Of a stretch of 6,541 nucleotides of DNA, positions 1 through 5,782 are shown piece after piece. Source of the DNA: Holophagaceae bacterium (GTDB taxonomy: Bacteria > Acidobacteriota > Holophagae > Holophagales > Holophagaceae); the NCBI GenBank assembly GCA_025355915.1, contig JANXYT010000264.1, positions 1 to 6,541 of the forward strand. Direction: 5' to 3'. The notes under the pieces are model-generated. The model was not told the DNA's origin, did no database searches, and saw only the letters and a list, made by a program, of their open reading frames with translations. Each line of letters opens with the position of its first letter. The first letter of the stretch is position 1. Both the position numbers and the translations under genes were made by a program.

Positions 1-198
1 CCGAGCAGCAGCGAAGTCGTCGACCCATGGAAAATGGCCGATGTGGGCCCCGAATGAGGTTGCGATGGGCACGGTGTTGTCGGTGGAACCGGTATCCACC
101 ACGATGATTTCATCGACGAGATGCGCAACGGAAGCCAGGCAGTTCCGTAGGCGTGCTTCCTCGTTACGCACGATCATGGCGAGGGAAAGGTTGATCAT
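1..198 (-). CDS. Family-2 glycosyltransferase, second tandem copy (N-terminal 66 codons only, truncated by window edge)
   Basis: The reverse strand reads from an ATG at 198-196 through to position 1 with no stop, giving 66 residues that begin MINLSLAMIVRNEE. It carries the family-2 GT-A nucleotide-sugar-binding start: the S-L-A-M-I-V-R-N-E strand and the V-V-D-T-G-S-T-D segment. It then reaches D-D-F-A-A-A-R at the edge, so the DxD metal site and everything C-terminal lie outside the window. About 46 of the 66 residues match the start of the gene just upstream, so the two are tandem duplicates. Its ATG shares four bases (ATGA, 198-195) with the stop of that gene, which implies one transcript and translational coupling. 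The likely role is sugar transfer, plausibly to flagellin given the neighbours; that role is inference, while the fold assignment is strong. Confidence 0.85.
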   Translation of the reverse strand, partial: MINLSLAMIVRNEEARLRNCLASVAHLVDEIIVVDTGSTDNTVPIATSFGAHIGHFPWVDDFAAAR

Positions 199-1523
199 GC
201 CTCAGACGCCTTATCAGAGAGGTGCTGCAGTCTTTCGTGGCCCGGAAAGGCCAGAAGCCCCAGGTTGAGAACAGACCGGGCATGGGCGGCCTTTCCATCG
301 TTCAAAAAATAGGCCGCCACCAGGGCATGCCAATGGCCGCGGCCCCCCGAAGGGATCGCTCGGATCGCCTCCCAGGCATCGGAGACTGCCATGGCTTCTC
401 GTCCGTGTTGGATATCCAGTGTCACCAGAATCTGCCGCAGGCGCTCTTCCTCGGGATTGAACGCGATGCCCCTGCGAAGGGCATCGCGAGCCTCGTCGAA
501 TCGGCCCAATTGGCCGAGGATCTCCGCCAGGGTGAGATACGAGGTTGTGAATCCAGGTTCCAGGGCGATGGCCTTTTCAAGAGCCGCCAAGGATTCGTCG
601 ATTCGCCCCAAGAAAGCCAATGAGATGGGCACCTGGTTGAGGGCGAGGGTGTGGTTGGGATGTTTCTTCAGAATGGCCTGTAGCTGGTCCAGGGCAGCGT
701 CATGCCGTCCCCCCTGTTGATGGGCCATGGCAGCCGTGAGGAGCACCGCCACCGGCGTGACTTGGACCAGCTGCATGTAGGCCTCGGCCGCTGCCAAGGC
801 TTTGTCCCATTCCCCGGCGACCTGGGCCTGGGACATGAAGTTGAACAGGCGTTGGGTATCACCCGGGTGGGCGGTGGCTTCCTCTTCGGTAAGCCGAAGG
901 TAGTAGGCCTTCTTGGCTTCTTCGCGCGCCAGATCTACCTTGCCATAGTGATGAATCACGGCCTCCAGACGGCCCACGGGCACCCTTTTGGCCTCAAAAT
1001 AGGGCGTGAGCATTTCATGAATTCGACCCTCGAAGCGCAGGTCGGGATAGCGGCGGCAAAGCCGGAGCGCGGACACATCAGAACAATGGCTGAAGGAGGC
1101 GCCCTCTGAAAAAGATGATGAGTTGCGCATGGCCGTGTGGTCGAAGGTCGCGGCTCCGCCGTCAAGATAGTAGTTCCGGATGGTCAGGTTGAAGGCCAGG
1201 AAGGGTGCCCTGGCAATGGCTTGGCGGATTCGAGCATGGTCCAGCGTATCGATGGCCTCATCCGCATCGAGGACCACCACCCAGTCGCCCGTGCAGAGAC
1301 CCAGGCATTCGTTGCGGGCCGCCGCAAAATCGTCACACCACGTAAAGTGCCCCAGGCGAGCACCATAGGATTCCGCGATGGCCACGGTGTCATCGGTGGA
1401 ACCTGTGTCCACCACCACCATCTCATCCACCAGTCCCCGCAGGGAGGCCAGACATCGCGGCAGATTCGCCGCTTCATTCTTGACGATCATGGCCAGGGAA
1501 AGGGTAACCATGTCGGGAATCAT
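195..1523 (-). CDS. Family-2 glycosyltransferase with C-terminal TPR repeats; candidate flagellin-modifying enzyme
   Basis: A 442-residue protein. Residues about 5-115 form a GT-A family-2 domain: S-L-A-M-I-V-K-N-E at 9-17, V-V-D-T-G-S-T-D at 37-44, and the metal/nucleotide-sugar DxD site as D-A-D-E at 86-89. Two further motifs common in this GT-TPR group follow: R-F-E-G-R-I-H-E (163-170) and I-H-H-Y-G (190-194). From about 225 to the end it is helical with TPR-like units, clearest at about 292-325 and 326-359 (L-G-R-x-D-E-A/S pattern ending in P-G or P-E). No signal peptide or membrane segment is seen, so it is probably cytoplasmic. The start is uncertain: an in-frame ATG at 1511 aligns exactly with the start of the downstream paralog, and neither start has a clear ribosome site. 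It is divergent from fliC, which suggests but does not prove that flagellin is the acceptor. Confidence 0.88.
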   Translation of the reverse strand: MIPDMVTLSLAMIVKNEAANLPRCLASLRGLVDEMVVVDTGSTDDTVAIAESYGARLGHFTWCDDFAAARNECLGLCTGDWVVVLDADEAIDTLDHARIRQAIARAPFLAFNLTIRNYYLDGGAATFDHTAMRNSSSFSEGASFSHCSDVSALRLCRRYPDLRFEGRIHEMLTPYFEAKRVPVGRLEAVIHHYGKVDLAREEAKKAYYLRLTEEEATAHPGDTQRLFNFMSQAQVAGEWDKALAAAEAYMQLVQVTPVAVLLTAAMAHQQGGRHDAALDQLQAILKKHPNHTLALNQVPISLAFLGRIDESLAALEKAIALEPGFTTSYLTLAEILGQLGRFDEARDALRRGIAFNPEEERLRQILVTLDIQHGREAMAVSDAWEAIRAIPSGGRGHWHALVAAYFLNDGKAAHARSVLNLGLLAFPGHERLQHLSDKASEA

Positions 1524-1562
1524 AAGCTTTGCCGGGACTTAGCGGCAGCCAAGAAAAAAAGT

Positions 1563-1591
1563 TAAAGGATTCGGATCAAGCGTCCGAAACA
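1563..1591 (+). promoter_or_regulatory. Sigma-28 (FliA)-like promoter of fliC
   Basis: TTAAAGG at 1562-1568 is followed after 15 bases by CCGAAACAG at 1584-1592. This resembles the enterobacterial FliA consensus (TAAA, then 15 bases, then GCCGATAA). Depending on which TAAA/AGG bases are aligned, the spacer is at or one base over the canonical length. The same AGG-N15-CCGAA arrangement stands before both fliS copies. The predicted transcript would start near 1597, giving a leader of about 65 bases. The element also contains a 6-bp inverted repeat, TTCGGA and TCCGAA, at 1570-1575 and 1583-1588. Confidence 0.55.
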
Positions 1592-1599
1592 GGAAAGGT

Positions 1600-1658
1600 C
1601 GAGGGATTCCCTCGCCAAACCCGGGCAGCACGGATGCTGCCCTACGCATCACGGAGGA
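1600..1658 (+). promoter_or_regulatory. Structured fliC leader with two hairpins and candidate CsrA sites
   Basis: Two perfect stem-loops stand in tandem before the fliC ribosome site. The first has CGAGGG at 1600-1605 pairing with CCCTCG at 1609-1614 over a 3-base loop. The second has GGGCAGCA at 1623-1630 pairing with TGCTGCCC at 1635-1642, presenting the loop CGGA. ACGGA occurs in that loop (1630-1634) and again overlapping the Shine-Dalgarno sequence (1651-1655, inside CGGAGGA 1652-1658). A GGA core in a hairpin loop plus a second overlapping the ribosome site is the known arrangement for CsrA repression, as on the Bacillus subtilis flagellin (hag) leader. The hairpins are seen directly; CsrA binding is inferred. 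Confidence 0.5.
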
Positions 1659-1662
1659 TGCC

Positions 1663-2430
1663 ATGGCTTCTATTCTCAATAACGTTTCTGCCCTCGGTGC
1701 CACCCGTCAGTTGGGTATCACCAACACCGGCCTGAACAAGACCATCGAGCGCCTCACCAGCGGCAAGCGCATCAATCGCGCTTCCGATGACGCAGCCGGT
1801 CTCGCCACGGCCAACACCTACGCATCCGGGATCAAGAGCGACGGCCAAGGCCGCCGCAACGTGAACGATGCGCTCTCCAGCCTGCAGACGCAGGACGGTT
1901 TGATGGAAGAAGTCACCAACCTGCTGCAGCGGGGCGTTGAAATCGCTTCCACCAATGGTGCTTCGACCAACCAGGCGGTCAAGGACGAGTGGAACACCAT
2001 TCAAACCACCGTGACGGCACTTATGACCCAGGCTTCCTTCGCTGGTTCGACTGTGCAGACCTCGGCGACCCTCGCATCCGTGTCGGCGGGTAGCTTTGGC
2101 GTCAAAACGTTTACTGCCACAGTGCCCGTATCAGCTGCCACCACACTCGTGGCAGATACTCCTATTGCCAGCAGTGCTACGACGATGCTGGGTCAGATCT
2201 CTTCTCTTCGTGGTGGCCTTGGTGCTGCCATGCAGTCCCTGACCAGCTATGGCAACGCCTTGGGCATTCAGGTGGAAAACCAGACTGCCCAGATGAGCCA
2301 GATCATGGATGCCAACATCGGCGAAGAAGTGGTGAACCTCTCCAAGTTCCAGATTCTGAACCAGTCCGGCATCAATGCCCTGAGCCAGGCCAATCAGGCT
2401 GGCCAGTCGATCCTCTCCCTTCTCCGGTAG
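1663..2430 (+). CDS. fliC: Flagellin, flagellar filament subunit
   Basis: A 255-residue flagellin, short for the family because the central variable part is reduced. The N-terminal D0/D1 region (1-about 125) has the typical L-T-S-G-K-R-I-N-R-A-S-D-D-A-A-G-L-A run at 31-48. The C-terminal D1/D0 region (about 175-255) has N-x-x-A-Q-M-S-Q-I-x-D-A-N-I-G-E-E at 206-222 and ends in S-L-L-R. The middle (about 128-174) is rich in Ser, Thr, Ala and Val, with several possible O-glycosylation sites. It polymerises under the FliD cap after export by the flagellar type III apparatus, chaperoned by FliS. CGGAGGA at 1652-1658 supports the ATG at 1663. It has its own sigma-28-like promoter and structured leader, and is probably followed by partial termination before flaG. 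The family call is certain. Confidence 0.98.
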   Translation: MASILNNVSALGATRQLGITNTGLNKTIERLTSGKRINRASDDAAGLATANTYASGIKSDGQGRRNVNDALSSLQTQDGLMEEVTNLLQRGVEIASTNGASTNQAVKDEWNTIQTTVTALMTQASFAGSTVQTSATLASVSAGSFGVKTFTATVPVSAATTLVADTPIASSATTMLGQISSLRGGLGAAMQSLTSYGNALGIQVENQTAQMSQIMDANIGEEVVNLSKFQILNQSGINALSQANQAGQSILSLLR

Positions 2431-2448
2431 TAGGGTTCTCTAGGCTTC

Positions 2449-2485
2449 CGGGAGGGTGGGCTTTGCCTGCCCTCCCGATTTCTTG
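2449..2485 (+). terminator. Hairpin terminator/attenuator between fliC and flaG
   Basis: CGGGAGGGTGGGC at 2449-2461 pairs with GCCTGCCCTCCCG at 2465-2477 over a TTT loop. This makes a 13-bp G+C-rich stem with two G-T wobbles, followed by ATTTCTT. The downstream T-run is short, so termination may be partial, which fits a design where flagellin is made in excess over FlaG, FliD and FliS. It lies 18 bases after the fliC stop and ends before the flaG ribosome site. Confidence 0.72.
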
Positions 2486-2500
2486 GTGAGGAGCGATGTC

Positions 2501-2899
2501 ATGGCCGATCAAGTAAGCCCCATGGGTAGCTTGGCACCGGGCCTACCATTGATGCCTCTGATGGCCATCAAGCCGTCGTTGGCTCAGGAAAGCCCACGTG
2601 TTGCCAAGCCCGCCGACACCGCGCCCAAAGGCCCGGAAGTTCGGCAGTCAGAAGTATCAACCAATGCTCTCGACACCGCTGCGAAGGCGGTCAAGGATTA
2701 CTTCCAGCAAGCGCAGTCGGACCTGCAGTTTCAAGTGGATGAGAGCAGTGGCCGCATGTATTTCAAAATTGTCGATGCTCGAACCAAAGAAGTGATCCGC
2801 CAGGTTCCTTCTGAAGAATTTCTGGTGATGGCGCGTAAATTGCGGGAACTCGATGCCTCGAAAGGCGCTTCGGGTGTACTGATGGACAAGGAGGGCTGA
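2501..2899 (+). CDS. flaG: FlaG family flagellar accessory protein
   Basis: A 132-residue protein from the ATG at 2501, preceded by GAGGAG at 2488-2493. A longer in-frame start at 2456 would lie inside the terminator hairpin and is unlikely. Residues 1-about 60 are low-complexity, with many Pro, Ser and Lys, and probably disordered. The C-terminal FlaG domain (about 65-122) has the family pattern L-Q-F-x-V-D-E-S-S-G-R-M-Y-F-K-I-V-D, then T-K-E-V-I-R-Q-V-P-S-E-E-F-L and a closing helix M-A-R-K-L-R-E-L. FlaG proteins are encoded beside fliD in many flagellated bacteria and have been linked to filament length or stability; the mechanism is not settled. Only 26 bases separate it from fliD, so the two are surely co-transcribed. 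No separate promoter was seen, so expression probably comes from readthrough of the fliC terminator. Confidence 0.92.
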   Translation: MADQVSPMGSLAPGLPLMPLMAIKPSLAQESPRVAKPADTAPKGPEVRQSEVSTNALDTAAKAVKDYFQQAQSDLQFQVDESSGRMYFKIVDARTKEVIRQVPSEEFLVMARKLRELDASKGASGVLMDKEG

Positions 2900-2925
2900 G
2901 CCTTCCTGGCAAGCGGAGGTGTTGC

Positions 2926-4866
2926 ATGGCGTCACCCATTAGCTTCCAAGGTCTGACCACCGGCCTGCAGACGGATCAGCTCGTGAATGCCATCCTCCAG
3001 CAAGAAGGCCAACCCCTTCAGCGGATGCAAGACCGCCAAACCAGGAACACCCAGCGTGCGACAGCGCTGCAGGCCATCAAGACCAATCTCTCCTCGCTGG
3101 CCTCCAGCTTATTGACGCTCGGAAGTTCCAGCTTTGATGCCCGGTCCGTCACCAGTACCGACAGCAACAACACCTACGTCACCGCCTCGGCTACCGGGGC
3201 GGCAGTCGGCAGTTATGACCTAAAGATTGCGCAGACGGCGTCCAAGGGAAGGCTATCACCGACCCTCTCTTACACGGGGTCGTCCACGAATCCTGGCGTG
3301 TTGACCTTTACGGGAGCCACTGCCAAGACTACGACTGGTGCGGTGGGCTTCACCATTGACCCGGCCAGTGTCGTTGGTGGGGCCGTGTCGGGCACGTTCA
3401 CCGTCGGAGGCACCAATTACACCCTGACGGGGACAAACGGCACCCTGACTGGCGCGGTGGGATCGCCCCTGGATGGATTGAGCGTTTCCGTCAATGGGAT
3501 CGGCAGCGGCACCCTGAACCTCGAGGCCGTGCCCACCAATTTGGCAGTGGCAAAGCCTTCGACCACCGCGATCTTTGCCGGTCCGTCTGCCCAGTTTGCC
3601 GTCCAGGGGACGGATGGTGTCGTCAAGACCCTATCCCTGGATAGCAACAGCAACACGCTTTACTCCCTGCGCGACGCCATCAACGCCCTTGGGATTGCGG
3701 ATCCTGTGACCGGCGCCAAGGGCCTTGGCGTGACCGCCACGGTGGTAAACACCGGCAGCGGGTCCAACCCCTATCAGTTGATCCTGACGGCCAACGATAC
3801 GGGGACCGGAACCAACACGGGCGGCAAGGTCACGATCGCCGAGATCACTCCAATCGCGACGAACACCCTCGGGATTGCAGCCGGAACCCTGGACAACCCA
3901 ACCACGCCAACCTTGATTACTGGAGGGCTCGCGTCCAGCGGAACGGATCTGGCGCAGGATGCCAAATTCACGGTGAATGGCATCCTGCTCACACGAAAAT
4001 CGAATACGGTGACCGATGCTGCAGAGGGTGTCACGTTCACCCTGAAGCAGGGTGGGCAAACCGTCGCGACCGGCCTTACCGTCGCCCAGGACAAGAGCGC
4101 TACCACCAGCGCCATCCAAGAGGTGATCAGCAAGTTCAATGCGTTGCTGAAGACCTACAAGGATGCCTCTGGATCGGGGGGGGCGCTTAATAACGACTCG
4201 TCGGCGCGCGCGATCATTTCCAGCATCCGGTCGGCGCTCACAAGTGCCCCCAAGGATCTGTCGGCTTCTGCCGCGTTTCACTCCCCGGCTGATCTGGGCG
4301 TCAAGACCAATCGGGACGGCACCCTAAGCCTGGATGTGACCGCCTTCCAGGCGGCCCTGGATAAGGATCCCATTGCCGCCAAGCGGGTCTTCGCCCTGTC
4401 GGGGGTATCCACCAATGGTGTGGTGTCCCTGGCCAGCAGCACGAGCAAGACCCTGACCGGCCCCGTAAGTTTTAATATCACGGGGTACGCCGCTGGGGGC
4501 GCTGTCACAGGCACGGTCAATGGCATGGCTCTTTCGGGAACCAACGGTGTCTTGAGTGGCGCTTCGGGAACACCGCTTGAAGGGCTGAGCCTTGCAGTGA
4601 CAGGAATGGGGAGTGGCACCCTGACGATTAGCCGTGGCGTGGGGCGGGCGGTTCAGGACCTTTCCCTCGATCTCGTCTCACCTACCGGAAATTTTCAGAA
4701 CATCCTGTCTAGCATCACGGACCAGAACAAGGTGCTCACCAATCAGATCTATGCCGCGCAGACGCGGTTGGATCGCCGAAAGGTGATTCTGAAGGCGCAG
4801 TTCACCCAGATGGAGGCGACGGTCAATCAGTTGCAATCCGCAGGCCGGAGTCTGTCCGGACTGTGA
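2926..4866 (+). CDS. fliD: Flagellar hook-associated protein 2, filament cap
   Basis: A 646-residue FliD, long relative to many homologues (often about 400-550). Residues 1-about 105 form the FliD N-terminal domain (S-F-Q-G-L-T-T-G-L-Q-T-D-Q-L-V then a coiled-coil helix). Residues about 221-295 carry a Flagellin_IN-type motif (L-R-D-A-I-N-A-L at 248-255, then Q-L-I-L-T-A-N-D). Residues about 341-490 match the FliD C-terminal domain (K-F-T-V-N-G at 347-352, N-T-V-T-D-A-A-E-G-V at 360-369, G-V-K-T-N-R-D-G-T-L at 458-467). A closing coiled coil spans about 592-646. Two similar segments, 138-199 and 512-568, look like a duplicated beta-rich insert and explain the extra length. FliD caps the filament tip and folds incoming flagellin. 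GGAGGT at 2915-2920 supports the ATG. An eight-G run at 4176-4183 lies in the coding frame. Confidence 0.97.
   Translation: MASPISFQGLTTGLQTDQLVNAILQQEGQPLQRMQDRQTRNTQRATALQAIKTNLSSLASSLLTLGSSSFDARSVTSTDSNNTYVTASATGAAVGSYDLKIAQTASKGRLSPTLSYTGSSTNPGVLTFTGATAKTTTGAVGFTIDPASVVGGAVSGTFTVGGTNYTLTGTNGTLTGAVGSPLDGLSVSVNGIGSGTLNLEAVPTNLAVAKPSTTAIFAGPSAQFAVQGTDGVVKTLSLDSNSNTLYSLRDAINALGIADPVTGAKGLGVTATVVNTGSGSNPYQLILTANDTGTGTNTGGKVTIAEITPIATNTLGIAAGTLDNPTTPTLITGGLASSGTDLAQDAKFTVNGILLTRKSNTVTDAAEGVTFTLKQGGQTVATGLTVAQDKSATTSAIQEVISKFNALLKTYKDASGSGGALNNDSSARAIISSIRSALTSAPKDLSASAAFHSPADLGVKTNRDGTLSLDVTAFQAALDKDPIAAKRVFALSGVSTNGVVSLASSTSKTLTGPVSFNITGYAAGGAVTGTVNGMALSGTNGVLSGASGTPLEGLSLAVTGMGSGTLTISRGVGRAVQDLSLDLVSPTGNFQNILSSITDQNKVLTNQIYAAQTRLDRRKVILKAQFTQMEATVNQLQSAGRSLSGL
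3337..3522 (+). repeat. Intragenic domain repeat, copy 1 (FliD residues 138-199)
   Basis: This segment encodes a Gly/Thr-rich beta-type module with the signposts G-G-A-V-S-G-T, G-T-N-G-T-L-T-G-A, P-L-D-G-L-S-V and G-I-G-S-G-T-L. The same signposts recur in the same order in copy 2, with roughly half the residues identical. The DNA has diverged, so the duplication is old. Confidence 0.75.
4459..4629 (+). repeat. Intragenic domain repeat, copy 2 (FliD residues 512-568)
   Basis: Second copy of the module, with G-G-A-V-T-G-T, G-T-N-G-V-L-S-G-A, P-L-E-G-L-S-L and G-M-G-S-G-T-L. It lies between the conserved FliD C-terminal core and the final coiled coil, where many FliD proteins have only a short linker. 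Confidence 0.75.
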
Positions 4867-4870
4867 TGAT

Positions 4871-4898
4871 TTAGGTCTGGTGAGAATCAGCCGAAACA
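4871..4898 (+). promoter_or_regulatory. Sigma-28-like promoter motif before fliS
   Basis: TTAGG at 4871-4875, 15 bases, then CCGAAACAG at 4891-4899. The nine-base downstream half is identical to that before fliC and the spacing is the same. The ribosome site GGGAGG begins only 13 bases after the CCG, so a transcript from here would have a very short leader. The gene could also be read from upstream. Confidence 0.42.
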
Positions 4899-4913
4899 GT
4901 AACGGGAGGCATT

Positions 4914-5342
4914 GTGGGGACACCGTACACTCGAGCCAGTGATCAGTACCTCACTCAGCGGGTGATGGGAGCATCGCCTGAGCAACTGGTGGCACTGCTC
5001 CTTGAGGGGGGTCAACGATTCCTTTCCCTGGCCATCCAGGCCATGGGCCGCAAAGACTACGCAATGAAGGGCCTAAGTCTGAATAAAGTCCTTGCGATCC
5101 TCGAAGAACTAACCCTTCGGCTCAACCATGAAGATGGTGGAGATCTGGCGATCAATTTGATGCGGATCTATGACTGGTGGGGAAGAGAGATTCTTGCGTC
5201 CGGTGCGGAATTAAATATCGCTCGGCTCGAGCGGATTTCACGCCAGATGGGGGAGATGCGCGAGGCATGGGAGCAATCACACCAAAAGCGATTGACGACG
5301 GGGAACCCCAGCAGTTTTCACGCTGCAGACCTGGTTGGATGA
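4914..5342 (+). CDS. fliS: Flagellin-specific export chaperone FliS
   Basis: A 142-residue protein, normal for FliS. It starts with GTG at 4914, supported by GGGAGG at 4904-4909 and by alignment of its first residues with other FliS proteins. Family landmarks are Y-L-T-Q-R-V at 12-17, A-S-P-E-Q-L-V-A-L-L-L-E-G-G at 20-33, R-F-L at 35-37, K-V-L-A-I-L-E-E-L at 58-66, L-N-H-E-D-G-G-D-L-A at 70-79, L-M-R-I-Y-D-W-W at 82-89 and a final helix reaching E-A-W-E at 117-120. FliS binds the C-terminal D0 helix of flagellin in the cytoplasm, preventing early polymerisation and aiding export. It lies 47 bases after fliD. Its last bases overlap the next gene (ATGA at 5339-5342), so the two are translationally coupled. 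Confidence 0.96.
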   Translation: MGTPYTRASDQYLTQRVMGASPEQLVALLLEGGQRFLSLAIQAMGRKDYAMKGLSLNKVLAILEELTLRLNHEDGGDLAINLMRIYDWWGREILASGAELNIARLERISRQMGEMREAWEQSHQKRLTTGNPSSFHAADLVG

Positions 5343-5638
5343 GCGATTTGAAGGTACTCGCCGCCCTCGAGCGCATGGAAGCTTGGATGCGCGATCCCGC
5401 GGCGGTGCCGGATCCGGTTGACCTCGCTGAATGGAACAATGAGTTCCAGGCCGCCTCTTCGGCGGCAGAACACGGCCTCGGGTGGATGGATCTGGTGGTC
5501 CGTGCTCACGCGTTGGGCGGGGTCGTCCAGGCCCGTACGGAGCTGTTGATGGGCGTGCGTGACGCCATCAAGTTGGAGCTGGATGCGCAGGCCCGTGGAG
5601 ATCGAGCCCTTAAGGGTTACAGCGCCAGTGCGCAATAA
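5339..5638 (+). CDS. Small helical protein in the fliT position; possible flagellar chaperone
   Basis: A 99-residue protein starting at the ATG that overlaps the fliS stop, beginning M-S-D-L-K-V-L-A-A-L-E-R-M-E. It is predicted to be almost wholly alpha-helical, with no signal peptide, membrane segment or catalytic motif. A Pro-rich turn at about 20-27 (P-A-A-V-P-D-P-V) separates a short first helix from two long ones, and the end is R-A-L-K-G-Y followed by a short tail. I do not recognise a family from sequence. In many bacteria the gene directly after fliS encodes FliT, a short helical FliD chaperone, and the size, coupling and helical content here would suit that role or an FlgN-like one. 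This rests on position only. The reading frame continues upstream inside fliS, but no start there is credible. Confidence 0.72.
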   Translation: MSDLKVLAALERMEAWMRDPAAVPDPVDLAEWNNEFQAASSAAEHGLGWMDLVVRAHALGGVVQARTELLMGVRDAIKLELDAQARGDRALKGYSASAQ

Positions 5639-5736
5639 CTCAGACCTGGAATTGCCACGGTAATGAAGAGAGCTTTCGGTGTGAGAAGCGTTCATGGTGT
5701 GGCCATGCCTGTCCTGCAAGCTGGTCAAGACATTGA

Positions 5737-5763
5737 TTCAGGCTAGACAGGAATCTGCCGAAC
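5737..5763 (+). promoter_or_regulatory. Sigma-28-like promoter motif before the second fliS copy
   Basis: TTCAGG at 5737-5742, 15 bases, then CCGAAC at 5758-5763. Spacing equals that of the fliC and fliS motifs. The distance from CCG to the ribosome site GGAAGG (5771-5776) is 13 bases, as before fliS, so the promoter was probably duplicated with the gene. It is weaker than the other two in its last base. Confidence 0.35.
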
Positions 5764-5782
5764 GAAAAAAGGAAGGCTGGCC

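Noticed and set aside
222..1109. Plus-strand open frames opposite the glycosyltransferase
   Set aside because: The minus-strand protein has clear GT2 and TPR motifs throughout. The plus-strand translations show none.
1553..1588. Minus-strand terminator: TTCGGA/TCCGAA stem followed by a T-run
   Set aside because: No gene reads into it from that side, the stem has only 6 bp, and the T-run is separated from it. The repeat fits better as part of the fliC promoter.
2135..2155. Hairpin CTGCCAC/GTGGCAG within fliC
   Set aside because: It lies in the coding variable region with a 7-base loop and no T-run, so it is most likely a by-product of codon choice.
2456..2500. Longer N-terminus for flaG from a GTG at 2456
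   Set aside because: The start would lie inside the fliC terminator hairpin, has no ribosome site, and adds residues not typical of FlaG. The ATG at 2501 has GAGGAG upstream.
3631..4281. Long open frame of about 216 codons antisense to fliD
   Set aside because: It is the shadow of a G+C-rich gene: Arg/Gly-rich, no recognisable domain, and the sense strand is clearly FliD.
5177..5338. N-terminal extension of the fliT-position gene running inside fliS
   Set aside because: It overlaps the conserved part of fliS in another frame. The ATGA overlap at 5339-5342 gives a natural start.
5693..5708. CATGG/CCATG hairpin between the fliT-position gene and fliS2 as a terminator
   Set aside because: The stem is only 5 bp and no T-run follows.
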